Source: Brevibacterium sp. 239c (lineage in GTDB: Bacteria > Actinomycetota > Actinomycetes > Actinomycetales > Brevibacteriaceae). Taken from it: a stretch of 64,000 nucleotides of DNA. Shown here piece after piece: positions 23,672-32,908 of this stretch (position 1 is the first letter of the stretch; every line of letters starts with the position of its first letter). The notes beneath the pieces were generated by a model. The model worked only from the letters and a program-made list of their open reading frames with translations, was not told the origin of the DNA and did no database searches. A program made the position numbers and the translations under genes. The DNA lies in NCBI RefSeq assembly GCF_900169365.1, contig NZ_FXZH01000007.1, forward strand, positions 124,001 to 188,000. Direction: 5' to 3'.

Positions 23672-24840
23672 CACACTGGATCGATGCCGCGTTCGTTCGC
23701 GGAGGTACGAGCAAGGGGCTCTACTTCCGCGCCGATGCACTGCCGACGCTGGACTCGGTGCCGGGACCGGGACCGGGGCCCGATGGGACCACCTCGGCGT
23801 GGGATGCGATCTTCTGCTCCGCGCTGGGCTCCCCGGATGCCTTTGGTCGTCAGCTCGACGGGATGGGCGGCGGGATTTCGTCGCTGTCGAAGGTGATGGT
23901 GGTATCCGCCTCGGACCGTGAGGGTGTGGATCTCGACTACACCTTCGGTCAGGTCGATGTCGCCGAGGCGGCCGTGGACTATTCCGGCAACTGCGGAAAT
24001 CTGTCATCGGGTGTCGTGCCCTTCGCTCTCATCGCCGAGATCATCTCGGCCGCCGACGGGTGGCATGTGTTCCGTCTGTTCAATACGAATACCGGCAAGC
24101 TCGTCGACGTCGGTCTCACCGTCGTCGATGGCCAGGCCTCCGTTGCGGGCGATTTCGAACTCACCGGTGTCAGCGGCACCGGAGCGCCGATCGAACTCAT
24201 CTACCCGGATCCTGCCGGCAGCCGCACTTCGGGGCTCCTGCCAACCGGAGTGTCCTCTGAATCGATCGACGTCGACGGAGCCATGTTCGACGTTTCCATG
24301 GTCGATGCGTCGCTGCCGGTGGTCATCGTGCCCGCGGCGGCAATCGGTCTCAACGGTGATGAGTCTCCGGAGTCCATCGACGCCAACCGTCATTCGACCC
24401 TGATGATCGAGGAGCTGCGGCGCAAGGCGGCGGTGCGGATGGGCTTGTGCGAGTCGCCGGAGACAGCTCCACAGGTCGTACCGAAGGTCGCGGTCGTCAC
24501 CTCGCCGGAGCCGACGACCCTGCTCGACGGCACCACCTTGGCTGCGGCCGATTCCGATGTCGTCGTGCGCATGATCTCGATGGGCCAGACCCACAAAGCG
24601 GTACCGGGTACTGGAGCAATGTGTTTGGCAGCTGCCGCGCAGATCTCCGGAACAATCGTTTACGGAATAATCCACAGATCCGAGCATTCTGTGCCTGGCC
24701 CGGAGGTGCGTCTCGGCACACCATCGGGCGTGGTCACCGCCTCCGCGGTCTGGGACGAAGCGCAGAAGACCGTGACGGCGGCCTCCCTGTTCCGCACTGC
24801 CCGCGTGCTCATGCGCGGCCAGGTTGCAGTAGAGAGCTGA
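23668..24840 (+). CDS. PrpF-family isomerase (4-oxalomesaconate tautomerase-like)
   Basis: A 390-aa protein of the PrpF/diaminopimelate-epimerase-like fold. It has the N-terminal FVRGGTSKGLYF motif, GGGISSLSKV, and YSGNCGNLSSGVVPFA with the acid/base-type Cys. Characterised members isomerise aconitates or 4-oxalomesaconate (GalD). No AcnD or gallate dioxygenase is in the window, so the substrate is open. Coupled to the MFS gene (ATGA). An MmgE/PrpD protein lies 16 kb away, but there is no evidence that they cooperate. Confidence 0.82.
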   Translation: MTHWIDAAFVRGGTSKGLYFRADALPTLDSVPGPGPGPDGTTSAWDAIFCSALGSPDAFGRQLDGMGGGISSLSKVMVVSASDREGVDLDYTFGQVDVAEAAVDYSGNCGNLSSGVVPFALIAEIISAADGWHVFRLFNTNTGKLVDVGLTVVDGQASVAGDFELTGVSGTGAPIELIYPDPAGSRTSGLLPTGVSSESIDVDGAMFDVSMVDASLPVVIVPAAAIGLNGDESPESIDANRHSTLMIEELRRKAAVRMGLCESPETAPQVVPKVAVVTSPEPTTLLDGTTLAAADSDVVVRMISMGQTHKAVPGTGAMCLAAAAQISGTIVYGIIHRSEHSVPGPEVRLGTPSGVVTASAVWDEAQKTVTAASLFRTARVLMRGQVAVES

Positions 24841-24842
24841 AG

Positions 24843-24897
24843 GTGAGGGAGAAGAACCTTGATTTCTGATCGTAGAATCAAGGTCATTCTCCCTCAC
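24843..24897. terminator. long hairpin between convergent genes
   Basis: GTGAGGGAGAA (24843-24853) pairs with 24887-24897, and ACCTTGATT (24856-24864) with 24876-24884, with a 2x2 internal mismatch and an 11-nt loop. It lies between the end of the PrpF gene and the end of the convergent nuclease gene, so it probably terminates both directions, although there is no long T-run. Confidence 0.65.
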
Positions 24898-24950
24898 AAT
24901 TGCTGGTCCGGCTCACGGCCGGCTGGGTGCGCGGCGCCCAGCGCCGTGGG

Positions 24951-27791
24951 CTAGCTGCGCTCGCCCAGCTTCCGCCTGCGCACGATGTGCACAATGCTTG
25001 CGCCGATGATGATAAGCCCGGCCGCAATCGACATGATCAGCGTTGGATCAGTACCGGTGCGCGGCAGATCGCCGCCGGCATGACTGCCAGCATCGCTTGC
25101 CGCCGCGTCCGAGGAGCCGCTCGCACCAGAACCAGTGGAACCGTCTGCCGCGGCCGTCGATGAGCCACTCGAGTCGCTGGCGGAATTCGCACTTGCAGAA
25201 GCATCAGAGTCAGCGCCGTTGGCACCTGCATCAGCCCCGTCGTCGGAGGCGGCACCCACATCAGCCTCACCCGAGGCCGCTGCACCGTCGCTTCCATCTT
25301 CGTCCTCGGGTTCGAAGAGCCCGACGATGACAGGGTCGTGATCGGAGGCACGGAACTGATCCGGAGCGTAGAAGTCGCCCGCGTTGTAGTTGAAGCGGCT
25401 GTATTCGAGTGCCAGAGCTTCGACCGAGTTGATGTTCCAGACATCGGCACCGGTGATTGCATCGAAAGCGCTCGACGGCACATCCGCCTGAGCCTCGGAC
25501 CTCGACTTCGACTGAGCCCCCGAGCCTGAAGCGTCCAATGCCAGCACGTGGTCGAGACTGCCGGTGCGGGACTTGAACACATAGGTGGATTTGTCTGTCT
25601 TCTCGGCTGCGACGTCCTTGAACCCTGCCTCGTAGAAGACCTGCATCGGGTCCTCTTGAGTGTAGGAATTGAAGTCGCCGAGCATGTAGACGAAGTCGCT
25701 GTCGGCGGCCTCCTGCTGCTTGCCTGCGAACTTGACCAGCGAAGTCGCCTGCTTCACCCGATCAGCGTTCGACGCTCCTTGTCCGTCACCACTGTCCTCG
25801 TTGCCTTCGCCTGAGCCCGAACCTTTGGACTTGAAGTGGTTCGAAATCGTCACGAAGGTCTTGTCGGTCTCAAGCTCACCGGACTCGTCCTTGGGTGCGA
25901 ACGCCTGCGAGAGGGGCTCGCGGGCGTTGGAGAACGCATCCTGGTCGTCAAGGATCGTGGAATCGTTCTGCGTGGCCACCTCGGCGGGCTGATAGATCAA
26001 AGCCGTGCGGATGACATCCTCATCTTCCGGCACCGTGGCGGGGGAAGGTACGAAGTCCCACTTGTCTTCTCCGGCAGACTCGTTGAGGCGCTGCACAAGA
26101 GTCTCAAGTGCATCATCGCGATCATCGCCGAACGCCGCGGAATTCTCGATCTCCATGAGAGAGACGACTGAAGCATCGAGCTTGCTGATGGCCGTGACGA
26201 TCTTCGTCTCCTGGCGTTTGAGGCTTTCCGCGTTGGCAGCACCACGGGCATCGCAGCCGCCGCGAACGGTGATCGGGTTGCCCTCGCGGTCGTCATAGTA
26301 GTCACAGCCGGAGAGCTGATCGCCGGTCGTGGTGAAATAGTTGAGGACGTTGAAGCTGGCCAGACTGACCTGTCCGCCGATGTCCTCTGGTGCATCGGTG
26401 CGGGTGTCGGTGAAGCTGGCAGGCTGGATCGCCTCGGCGTTGTCGCCGGTCAGGCGGGTGGTGGGCTGGAAGCGCCACTTCTCGTGATCGAAGCCGAGCA
26501 CCACCGGCGAGGTCATCGTTACCTGAGCGCCGACGCGCATCGGTTCGTCGTTCGAGACATACGGGACGACAGTGTCCTTGTCGTTTTCGAGGTAGTTGAC
26601 GCTCGCACCGTCATCGAGGATGACCTCACGTTTGAGGTTCTCGGCTTCGACGGCCTTGGCCTCTGCACTTCCCGGTCGGGCGACTTCGGTGGGCTGGGGG
26701 AGGGCTCCGTCGCCGGTGGCCAACACCACTTCGCCGTAGGCGTTCGTGTTGTAATTGTCGGCCACGGTCAGCTCACCGGTGGGCTGCAGCAGCATGCCTT
26801 CGAGGGCTTCACGGGCGGAAGCGTCGTCAGGGAACGCGTCTTCGATGGGCTTGACCGCCTCGGCGGGCTCATCCAGGACCGTCATTCCCTTGTTGCTGAC
26901 GGAGATCTGAGTCTGCCCGTAGTGTTCAGAGACCGAGCCGGTCAGTTCAAGATGGTCGCCGAGGCTGACATCAGCGACTGTGTCAGGGGAGTAGACGAAG
27001 ACGCCGTCCGAGGCGCCCGGAGTCTCATCCTCGGCACCGCCTGTGCCCGGCGTCTGCACGTAGTATCCGTTCAGCCCGCCGCTCGGGTACGACGCTGTGA
27101 CGATGCCGCGGGTCCTGACGGTCTCGCCTTGCAGGGGGCTTGCATCGCCGGTGCCCTGAATATCGGCGATCGGGGTGACATCCTCTGGCACAGGGGAGTT
27201 GCCGCCGTCTTCACCATCATCACCGGGCAGCGCGTCCGGAGTCGGCGCCGCGGAGGACCAGGTGCCGTCGATGAGTTGGATGGATTGTCCGCCCGCGGCG
27301 GTGGCTCCCGTGGGAGAGGCCTCTTCGCCGACGACGGCGTCGGGGGTGTTCTTGTTCGACTTACCCGTCACACCCTTGCCGTCGGTCACGCCGCCGACCT
27401 GTTCGAAGTCCACGAGCATGCCGTCGTCATCGATGGCGAAGGCCGAGGAGCCGTAGCTGCCGTCGGCGGCATTCCCGGACTTCACGGAGTTCGTGATCGG
27501 CACCTCGACCGCCAGCGCGCCGGCCTCGCCTACGGTGGTGCCGGCAGGAACGGTGGTGATGTTCTCCGCCGCTTGGACACTGCCGCCGCGAGTGACGGAA
27601 CCGACCGTCCATCCCGAGACGTCGGTGCCGGGCTCGGCTGCGATCTCGATGAAGTCAGTGTCGAGCGTGTAGCCGATTTCGCTGATGTGCGGATCTTCGG
27701 CAGCGGTTGCCGGTGCTGGGGGAAGCGTGAGGCCGATTGCCGCGACGAGGCTGAGCGCCGCGCACGATGAAGCCGTCTTGGAGACTGTCAT
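24951..27791 (-). CDS. LPRTG-anchored extracellular nuclease (ExeM/NucH type)
   Basis: A 946-aa secreted protein. Order: signal peptide (residues about 1-30, ending PATAAED), lamin-tail-like domain (about 30-180), OB-fold YhcR/ExeM-type domain (about 210-400), and endonuclease/exonuclease/phosphatase domain (about 440-810) with SLASFNVLNYF, MEIENSAAF, MLGDFNSY and the terminal ASDHDPVIVGLF. A Ser/Ala/Asp-rich stalk follows, then DLPRTG, a membrane segment and RRRKLGERS. It would degrade extracellular DNA at the cell surface for nutrient or biofilm turnover. The ATG at 27791 is chosen because it directly precedes the signal peptide; the frame stays open upstream. Confidence 0.88.
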   Translation of the reverse strand: MTVSKTASSCAALSLVAAIGLTLPPAPATAAEDPHISEIGYTLDTDFIEIAAEPGTDVSGWTVGSVTRGGSVQAAENITTVPAGTTVGEAGALAVEVPITNSVKSGNAADGSYGSSAFAIDDDGMLVDFEQVGGVTDGKGVTGKSNKNTPDAVVGEEASPTGATAAGGQSIQLIDGTWSSAAPTPDALPGDDGEDGGNSPVPEDVTPIADIQGTGDASPLQGETVRTRGIVTASYPSGGLNGYYVQTPGTGGAEDETPGASDGVFVYSPDTVADVSLGDHLELTGSVSEHYGQTQISVSNKGMTVLDEPAEAVKPIEDAFPDDASAREALEGMLLQPTGELTVADNYNTNAYGEVVLATGDGALPQPTEVARPGSAEAKAVEAENLKREVILDDGASVNYLENDKDTVVPYVSNDEPMRVGAQVTMTSPVVLGFDHEKWRFQPTTRLTGDNAEAIQPASFTDTRTDAPEDIGGQVSLASFNVLNYFTTTGDQLSGCDYYDDREGNPITVRGGCDARGAANAESLKRQETKIVTAISKLDASVVSLMEIENSAAFGDDRDDALETLVQRLNESAGEDKWDFVPSPATVPEDEDVIRTALIYQPAEVATQNDSTILDDQDAFSNAREPLSQAFAPKDESGELETDKTFVTISNHFKSKGSGSGEGNEDSGDGQGASNADRVKQATSLVKFAGKQQEAADSDFVYMLGDFNSYTQEDPMQVFYEAGFKDVAAEKTDKSTYVFKSRTGSLDHVLALDASGSGAQSKSRSEAQADVPSSAFDAITGADVWNINSVEALALEYSRFNYNAGDFYAPDQFRASDHDPVIVGLFEPEDEDGSDGAAASGEADVGAASDDGADAGANGADSDASASANSASDSSGSSTAAADGSTGSGASGSSDAAASDAGSHAGGDLPRTGTDPTLIMSIAAGLIIIGASIVHIVRRRKLGERS

Positions 27792-28013
27792 AGGAGCCTT
27801 TCGGATTCTCAAGCGTCGCGAGAGATCACGGCGCAGACACAAGCACCGTATCGCTGTCCACGCTGACGTCTATGGCAGACATGTGAACGAAGTGTGAACT
27901 CTGCAAGAGAACGCTGGGTGCTCTGGTGTGATCGAGACTACTACATATGAGACCCTGCCAACACGAACGTCGGCTTGGACACAGCCAGTCCGCGCTGGCT
28001 CCGGGAGATCTAA

Positions 28014-28034
28014 ACTGGTGATCTGATCATCAGT
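28014..28034. promoter_or_regulatory. 21-bp palindrome upstream of FAD monooxygenase
   Basis: A palindrome centred on 28024 with 9 of 10 base pairs matched (arms ACTGGTGATC and GATCATCAGT). It ends 17 nt before the monooxygenase ATG, a good operator position for a TetR- or MarR-type repressor. No such regulator is adjacent. The rest of 27792-28051 shows nothing I can assign. Confidence 0.5.
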
Positions 28035-28051
28035 CTGCAGGGAGGCAGAAG

Positions 28052-29233
28052 ATGCGTGTGCTCGTCGTCGGCGCCGGGATCGCTGGTTCCACGGTGGCCC
28101 ATTGGCTGCAGAAAGCGGGGCATCAGCCCACGCTCCTCGAGCGATCACACGGGCTGCGTCGAGGTGGTTATCTCATCGATTTCTGGGGTACTGGATTCGA
28201 TGTGGCAGAGCGGATGGACCTTGTGCCTCGACTGCGACGCGAGGGCTACCCGCTCGCAGAGGCTCGCGATGTCGCCCTAGATGGGCACCGGATTGCGTCG
28301 CTCGACCCCCAGCAGTTCGTTGCGGGAACAAGTGGCCGATACGTCAGCATTCTGCGTTCAGACCTCGCCGCTGCAATCCATGACAGCCTCGAAGGAGACG
28401 TCGAGACGATCTTCGGGGACACCGTTGCCCGACTCACCGAGGGGGAGCGAGGCGTCCATATCGAGTTCCTGCATGCTGCCCCACGGGAATTCGACCTCGT
28501 GGTCGGTGCGGACGGGTTGCACTCACGCGTCCGTGAACTGATCTTCGGTGAGGAGTCGCGGTTCGAGCGAGACCTCGGGATCGCCGTCGCCGCGTTCGAT
28601 GTCGACGGCTACCGCCCACGAGATGAACTCGTCGCCGTCTTGCATGCTGAAGTCGGGTTCCAGGCGATCCGTGTCGCGCTGCGTGATGACCTGACGATGT
28701 TCATGCTGACCTTCCGGCATCAGGGCCCGGTTCCCACTGATGATCTCGATGCACAACGGGACCTCCTTCGTTCCAGCCTGGCAGAGGCAGGATGGGAGAT
28801 CCCGGCGATTCTTCACGAGCTGCCGCGGGCACGAACGCTCTACCTAGATCGGGCGAATCAGATCCGGATGCCCTCATGGACCAGCGGCAGAGTCGCACTG
28901 ATCGGCGACGCCGCGGCGAGTCCGTCATTGTTGGCCGGTCAGGGATCGGCGTTGGCGATGGTCGAAGCCTATGTGCTGGCGGCCGAATTGGCTGCCACAC
29001 CGGGGGACCATCGCCGAGCCTTCGACGCATACGAACGTCGGCTGATGCCGATGATAGCCAGCAAGCAGGACGCGGCCCATGGGCTCGGAATCGTCTTCGC
29101 TCCAGCGAATCGCCGCGACCTGCTGCTGCGCTCGGTCGGAATGAAACTCATGAACATCCGACCGCTGGCCGGTTTGATGCTGGGGCGCAGTCTGCGGGAC
29201 CAGGCCGGCCTTCCCACGTGGCCGGGCCGCTGA
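28052..29233 (+). CDS. FAD-dependent monooxygenase
   Basis: A 393-aa group A flavin monooxygenase: VLVVGAGIAGSTVAHWL (FAD-binding fold at residue 3), LVVGADGLHSRVR (DG motif near 160) and RVALIGDAAASPSLLAGQGSALAMVEA (second FAD motif near 290). It resembles the TetX/PhzS-like branch that hydroxylates small aromatic or polyketide-type molecules. Strong GGGAGG ribosome-binding site. Not in an operon; a palindrome precedes it. The substrate is unknown. Confidence 0.8.
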   Translation: MRVLVVGAGIAGSTVAHWLQKAGHQPTLLERSHGLRRGGYLIDFWGTGFDVAERMDLVPRLRREGYPLAEARDVALDGHRIASLDPQQFVAGTSGRYVSILRSDLAAAIHDSLEGDVETIFGDTVARLTEGERGVHIEFLHAAPREFDLVVGADGLHSRVRELIFGEESRFERDLGIAVAAFDVDGYRPRDELVAVLHAEVGFQAIRVALRDDLTMFMLTFRHQGPVPTDDLDAQRDLLRSSLAEAGWEIPAILHELPRARTLYLDRANQIRMPSWTSGRVALIGDAAASPSLLAGQGSALAMVEAYVLAAELAATPGDHRRAFDAYERRLMPMIASKQDAAHGLGIVFAPANRRDLLLRSVGMKLMNIRPLAGLMLGRSLRDQAGLPTWPGR

Positions 29234-29292
29234 GGCTTCAGCGTATGTACACGATCGACGGAGTGGCACGCGCCGATCGCGCAGGGAACCGC

Positions 29293-30207
29293 TCAGGCCG
29301 GGAAAGTGAACCGTGTTTCGACGAGCTGATGATCGGACGGGAAACGGTTCTGCCGCTGGTTCGGGATGAGTTCGCAGCGTCCGCCGACATCGACGAAGCC
29401 GTCTTCGATCAGACCTTCGGCGCTGCAGCCACGCATCACACTGTCGACGACGTCGAGGCCGCGCGAGAAGATGAAGTCGATCCGATCACGGGGCTCGGCA
29501 CCGTCGGCGCGGCCCGGTTCGGGCTTCTCTTGATGACCCGCGTGGGTGAGCGGCTCGATCGGAGACCATGTATCGGCCGGAGAGGCGACAGGGTCAGAGT
29601 GCACCGCGCGGAAGGTGTCGGTGAACCCGGCCGCCAGCAGTGCGTCGGGCGAGCGCCACGCGATATCGGGTCGATCAGTGCGCGCCGACCAGTCCCCGGT
29701 GGACGGGGTATTGAAATCACCGCAGATGACGACGGGCAGATCGGCCTGACCGTCCTGGCCGCAGATACGGTCGGTCTCGGACAGGATCTCTTCGATCTGC
29801 TCGAGGCGTGGTGCCTCCTCGGCATCGGCGACGTCCTGTCCTTCCCCCTGCAGAGCTCGGTAGACCGCATAGGGGTACGGCGCGAGGTGGACGGACCAGA
29901 CGAGTATCTGCGGCGAGTCCGGCAGCGGACGCACGAGTGCTGCCTGGGCATAGGGCAGCGTGCTGGTTTCCACCACCGTCAGCTGTCCGGAGCTGAGCAC
30001 AGCCGTGTCCCATCCCCGCTGCGCATGGTCTGCGAGGATCTTCGGTGCCAGGTTCTCTGCGGCGCTGCCCCAGCATTCCTGCAGCGCCAGAACGTCTGCT
30101 GGGAACTGCGCAGCGATCGCGTACTGCTTCTCTTGGCCGAAGTCGACTTCGCGGCCGCCGTACCAGACGTTCCACGTCTGCAGGGTGAATGTGGTCGAAG
30201 TGGGCAT
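29293..30207 (-). CDS. endonuclease/exonuclease/phosphatase family protein
   Basis: A 304-aa cytosolic EEP-fold metal-dependent phosphodiesterase: LQTWNVWYGG, LALQECWG (metal-binding Glu), VVICGDFNTPSTG and the terminal FPSDHQLVETRF. No signal peptide, so it acts inside. It is the last gene of the ABC importer operon (9 nt after the HAD gene, GAGGAG ribosome-binding site), which suggests it cleaves an imported phosphodiester. Confidence 0.8.
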   Translation of the reverse strand: MPTSTTFTLQTWNVWYGGREVDFGQEKQYAIAAQFPADVLALQECWGSAAENLAPKILADHAQRGWDTAVLSSGQLTVVETSTLPYAQAALVRPLPDSPQILVWSVHLAPYPYAVYRALQGEGQDVADAEEAPRLEQIEEILSETDRICGQDGQADLPVVICGDFNTPSTGDWSARTDRPDIAWRSPDALLAAGFTDTFRAVHSDPVASPADTWSPIEPLTHAGHQEKPEPGRADGAEPRDRIDFIFSRGLDVVDSVMRGCSAEGLIEDGFVDVGGRCELIPNQRQNRFPSDHQLVETRFTFPA

Positions 30208-30216
30208 GGCATCTCC

Positions 30217-30897
30217 TCAATGCTCGATGTCGATGAGCAGCGAACGGGTTCGGGGATCGAAACGCAGCTGCGCGAAGTGGCGCAGTCGCACCTCGCCTGC
30301 CAGCTCGATGCTGGGATCGTTGTTGACTCCGATCACCGTGCATCCGGCCGTGTGCGCTGCCTGTGACCCGACCGGTGAGTCCTCGAAGGCGACCACCGTC
30401 GAGGCGGAGAGCCCGAGCCGTCGAGCAGCCAGAAGGTAGGGGTCCGGTGCCGGTTTGCCCTGGTCGACGTCGTCGATCGTGATGATGGCGTCGAAGAAGT
30501 CGAGCATTCCGGCACGTTCGAGGAGTCCGCGGACGTCCTCGCCTCGGCCGTTGCTGGCCACAGCTATCGGAATGGTCCCTGACAATGAGGCCACGAGTTC
30601 GGGAGCGCCGGGCATGGGAGCGGCGACGTGCTCGAGGGCGGCGCTGTAGGCGCGGTCGACCTCGGCTGCCGTCGGCGGCTGGACATCGCTGGGCGAGCCG
30701 AGTGCCTCGTGAATGCGCTGAAGTCGGGCCACAGCCTCGTCCGCGGTGAGTCCGCGCAGGTCCTCGGGCGAGAGGCCACTGGCGGACATCGATGTCAGGT
30801 AACCGGCCATGAGGTCGATCCAGGGGGCTTCGGAGTCGACGAGGATGCCGTCGCAGTCGAAGACGGCACCGGAGAATCCGGTGATGGAGTCGCTCAT
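30217..30897 (-). CDS. HAD-superfamily phosphatase (beta-phosphoglucomutase-like)
   Basis: A 226-aa HAD hydrolase with all four motifs: I AVFDCDGILVDSE, II VASNGRG, III Lys in QGKPAPDPY, and IV FEDSPVG. A helical cap lies between motif I and II. The pattern is that of GPP/beta-PGM-type phosphatases. Coupled to the ABC ATPase gene (ATGA), it probably dephosphorylates the imported compound or its breakdown product. Confidence 0.83.
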   Translation of the reverse strand: MSDSITGFSGAVFDCDGILVDSEAPWIDLMAGYLTSMSASGLSPEDLRGLTADEAVARLQRIHEALGSPSDVQPPTAAEVDRAYSAALEHVAAPMPGAPELVASLSGTIPIAVASNGRGEDVRGLLERAGMLDFFDAIITIDDVDQGKPAPDPYLLAARRLGLSASTVVAFEDSPVGSQAAHTAGCTVIGVNNDPSIELAGEVRLRHFAQLRFDPRTRSLLIDIEH

Positions 30898-31991
30898 GCG
30901 GGGACTCCTTCGGCGTCGTTCCGGTCCAGGCGCAGCGCGGGTTCAGCGGTGACCGAGGCATCGATGCGCATGCCGGGTCGCAAGTCATCGGCGTCGACCG
31001 AGGCCAGGGAGGCCGCCCACCGCGCCTTGTGGTCTCCGGGCAGCCCGAGGTGGACCATTGTGCGCTCGCCGGTGTAGGTGCTGTGCTTGACCTCGAGGAA
31101 GCCGTCCGCGGCAGAAGTGATCGACAGGTTCTCGGGACGGACGAAGACGGTGTGATCCGGTGCGGGCTCGATGGGAAGACGGTCGCGAATCGTCCAGTCT
31201 TGGCCCACGGCGAATTCGTTGATCGAGCCGACGAACCGGGCGACGAAGGCAGTGGCCGGAGACGAATACACCTCGTGCGGGGCGGAGTACTGCTCGATCC
31301 TGCCGTCGTTCATCACCGCCACGCGGTCGGCGATCGCCAGAGCCTCTCCCTGGTCATGGGTGATGAAGACCGTCGTCGTGCCCAGCGCCTGCTGCACTCG
31401 ACGAATCTCATCACGCAGCGAGGAGCGGACCGAAGCGTCGAGTGCGGATAGCGGCTCGTCGAGCAGCAGGACCTTCGGCTGAGTGGCCAGCGCGCGGGCC
31501 AGAGCGACACGCTGCTGCTGCCCGCCAGAGAGCTGATGCGGGAAGCGGGCGCCCATTCCGGTCAGGCCGCAGATCTCGAGGAGCTCCTCGGTGCGTCGAC
31601 GGCGTGCTCCGGCGTCGACCTTGCGGATCCGCAGGCCGTATTCGATGTTGTCGCTGACCCCGAGATTGGGGAACAGGCTGTAGCTCTGGAACACCATGCC
31701 CATGTCGCGGCTGTTGGGTGGCAGCTTGAGGACGGATTCGCCGCCGACGAGGACATCTCCTCCGTTGACCGGTTCGAAACCGGCGAGGATGCGCAAGGTC
31801 GTCGTCTTGCCGCAGCCGGACGGTCCGAGGAAACTGACCATGCTGCCCGCTTCGATGTCGATGTTGAAGTCGTTGAGCACCTCGGTGCCGCCGTAGGACT
31901 TGTTGACGTGTTCGAAGCGCACGGCTTCGGGCTCATCTGTGTGTTCGATGCCCGATCGTGATGGGCGAGGGCGGTTATCCGCAGTGGTCAT
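30894..31991 (-). CDS. ABC transporter ATP-binding protein (importer, PotA/FbpC class)
   Basis: A 365-aa ATPase: Walker A GPSGCGKTT, Q-loop in MVFQSYSLFP, signature LSGGQQQR, Walker B VLLLDEPLSALD, switch His in FITHDQ. A TOBE-like C-terminal domain (VFVRPENLSI) follows, as in the iron/polyamine/phosphonate importers. Start overlaps the permease stop by 4 nt. Confidence 0.9.
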   Translation of the reverse strand: MTTADNRPRPSRSGIEHTDEPEAVRFEHVNKSYGGTEVLNDFNIDIEAGSMVSFLGPSGCGKTTTLRILAGFEPVNGGDVLVGGESVLKLPPNSRDMGMVFQSYSLFPNLGVSDNIEYGLRIRKVDAGARRRRTEELLEICGLTGMGARFPHQLSGGQQQRVALARALATQPKVLLLDEPLSALDASVRSSLRDEIRRVQQALGTTTVFITHDQGEALAIADRVAVMNDGRIEQYSAPHEVYSSPATAFVARFVGSINEFAVGQDWTIRDRLPIEPAPDHTVFVRPENLSITSAADGFLEVKHSTYTGERTMVHLGLPGDHKARWAASLASVDADDLRPGMRIDASVTAEPALRLDRNDAEGVPA

Positions 31992-32908
31992 GGGGTCTCA
32001 TCGTCCTTTCGAAAAGCACCGGCGGCCTGGGAGACGGCCGGTTCATCGGCTTCGGGCTCATCGTGCTCGCTGACAGCGCTCGGTCGATGGCCGAAGCGCG
32101 AGGCGCTCACGGTGGCGGCAGCCAGCAGCAGCCATGTGGTGAGGTTGAGCAGCACGGACAGGGTGATCGAACCGCGGAAGTTCGTGCTTGAGAGTGTATT
32201 GAGGAAGACCGGCAGGGTGTTGATCGACAGAGTCGCGGCCACCGTGTACTCCGCAATGGACAGGGCGAAGGTGAAGAAGACCGAGAACATCACCGGTCCT
32301 CGGATGTTGGGAATGATGACCCGCCGCAGTGTGGTCCCGAGCCCGGCGCCGAGGATCGATGAGGACTCGAAGAGCGTGCGCAGCGGCAGGGTGGACAGCC
32401 CCGCGTCGATCGATCGGAATGTGAAGGGCAGGCATAGGATGACGTAGGTGCCGACGAGCACGAGCGGCAGATCCTGCGACTGCAACATCGTATTCAGCTG
32501 CATGCCGAGGCTGCCCCGGCCCTGAGCCGCCAGGCTGCGCAGCACTGCTGAGAGTCCGGCGACGATCGCGATGGCCGGCACGACCAGAGGCAGGGTGCAC
32601 AGGATGCTGAGCACCGACCGCAGCCGAGGCGCCCAGAGGTGGACGGCGACGACTGCAGGAACCAGCGTGACCACGAGGATGACGGCGGCGAGCACGGACA
32701 CGACGAGGCTGCGCATGAGCGGGGCCACGATCTTTCCGGAGTCGGCCAGGCCGGTGAGCCCGGACGTGGTGAAGCTGCCGTCGGCGCGGAAGAACGAATA
32801 TATCAGCGAGCTCAGCAGCGGAGTGAGGATGAAGATCGCCAGCGCCGCGAGCGGCAGCCACGCCAAGAATCTCTTCATCCGCGGGGAGCTGTTCAGGTGT
32901 TCAGCCAC
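31988..32908 (-). CDS. ABC transporter permease (second)
   Basis: A 306-aa permease with six hydrophobic segments and an EAA-like loop (ESSSILGAGLGTTLRRVIIPNIRG) before the last ones, the contact site for the ATPase. It overlaps the upstream permease by 16 nt. A start at 32878 (MKRFLAW) is possible. Paired with the other permease as a heterodimer. Confidence 0.87.
   Translation of the reverse strand: MAEHLNSSPRMKRFLAWLPLAALAIFILTPLLSSLIYSFFRADGSFTTSGLTGLADSGKIVAPLMRSLVVSVLAAVILVVTLVPAVVAVHLWAPRLRSVLSILCTLPLVVPAIAIVAGLSAVLRSLAAQGRGSLGMQLNTMLQSQDLPLVLVGTYVILCLPFTFRSIDAGLSTLPLRTLFESSSILGAGLGTTLRRVIIPNIRGPVMFSVFFTFALSIAEYTVAATLSINTLPVFLNTLSSTNFRGSITLSVLLNLTTWLLLAAATVSASRFGHRPSAVSEHDEPEADEPAVSQAAGAFRKDDETP

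Noticed and set aside
22783..24840. Long plus frame beginning inside the MFS gene and continuing into PrpF, suggesting a 685-aa fusion
   Set aside because: The first 295 codons are out of frame with the MFS gene and read as Arg-rich noise. The PrpF protein starts at its own ATG at 23668.
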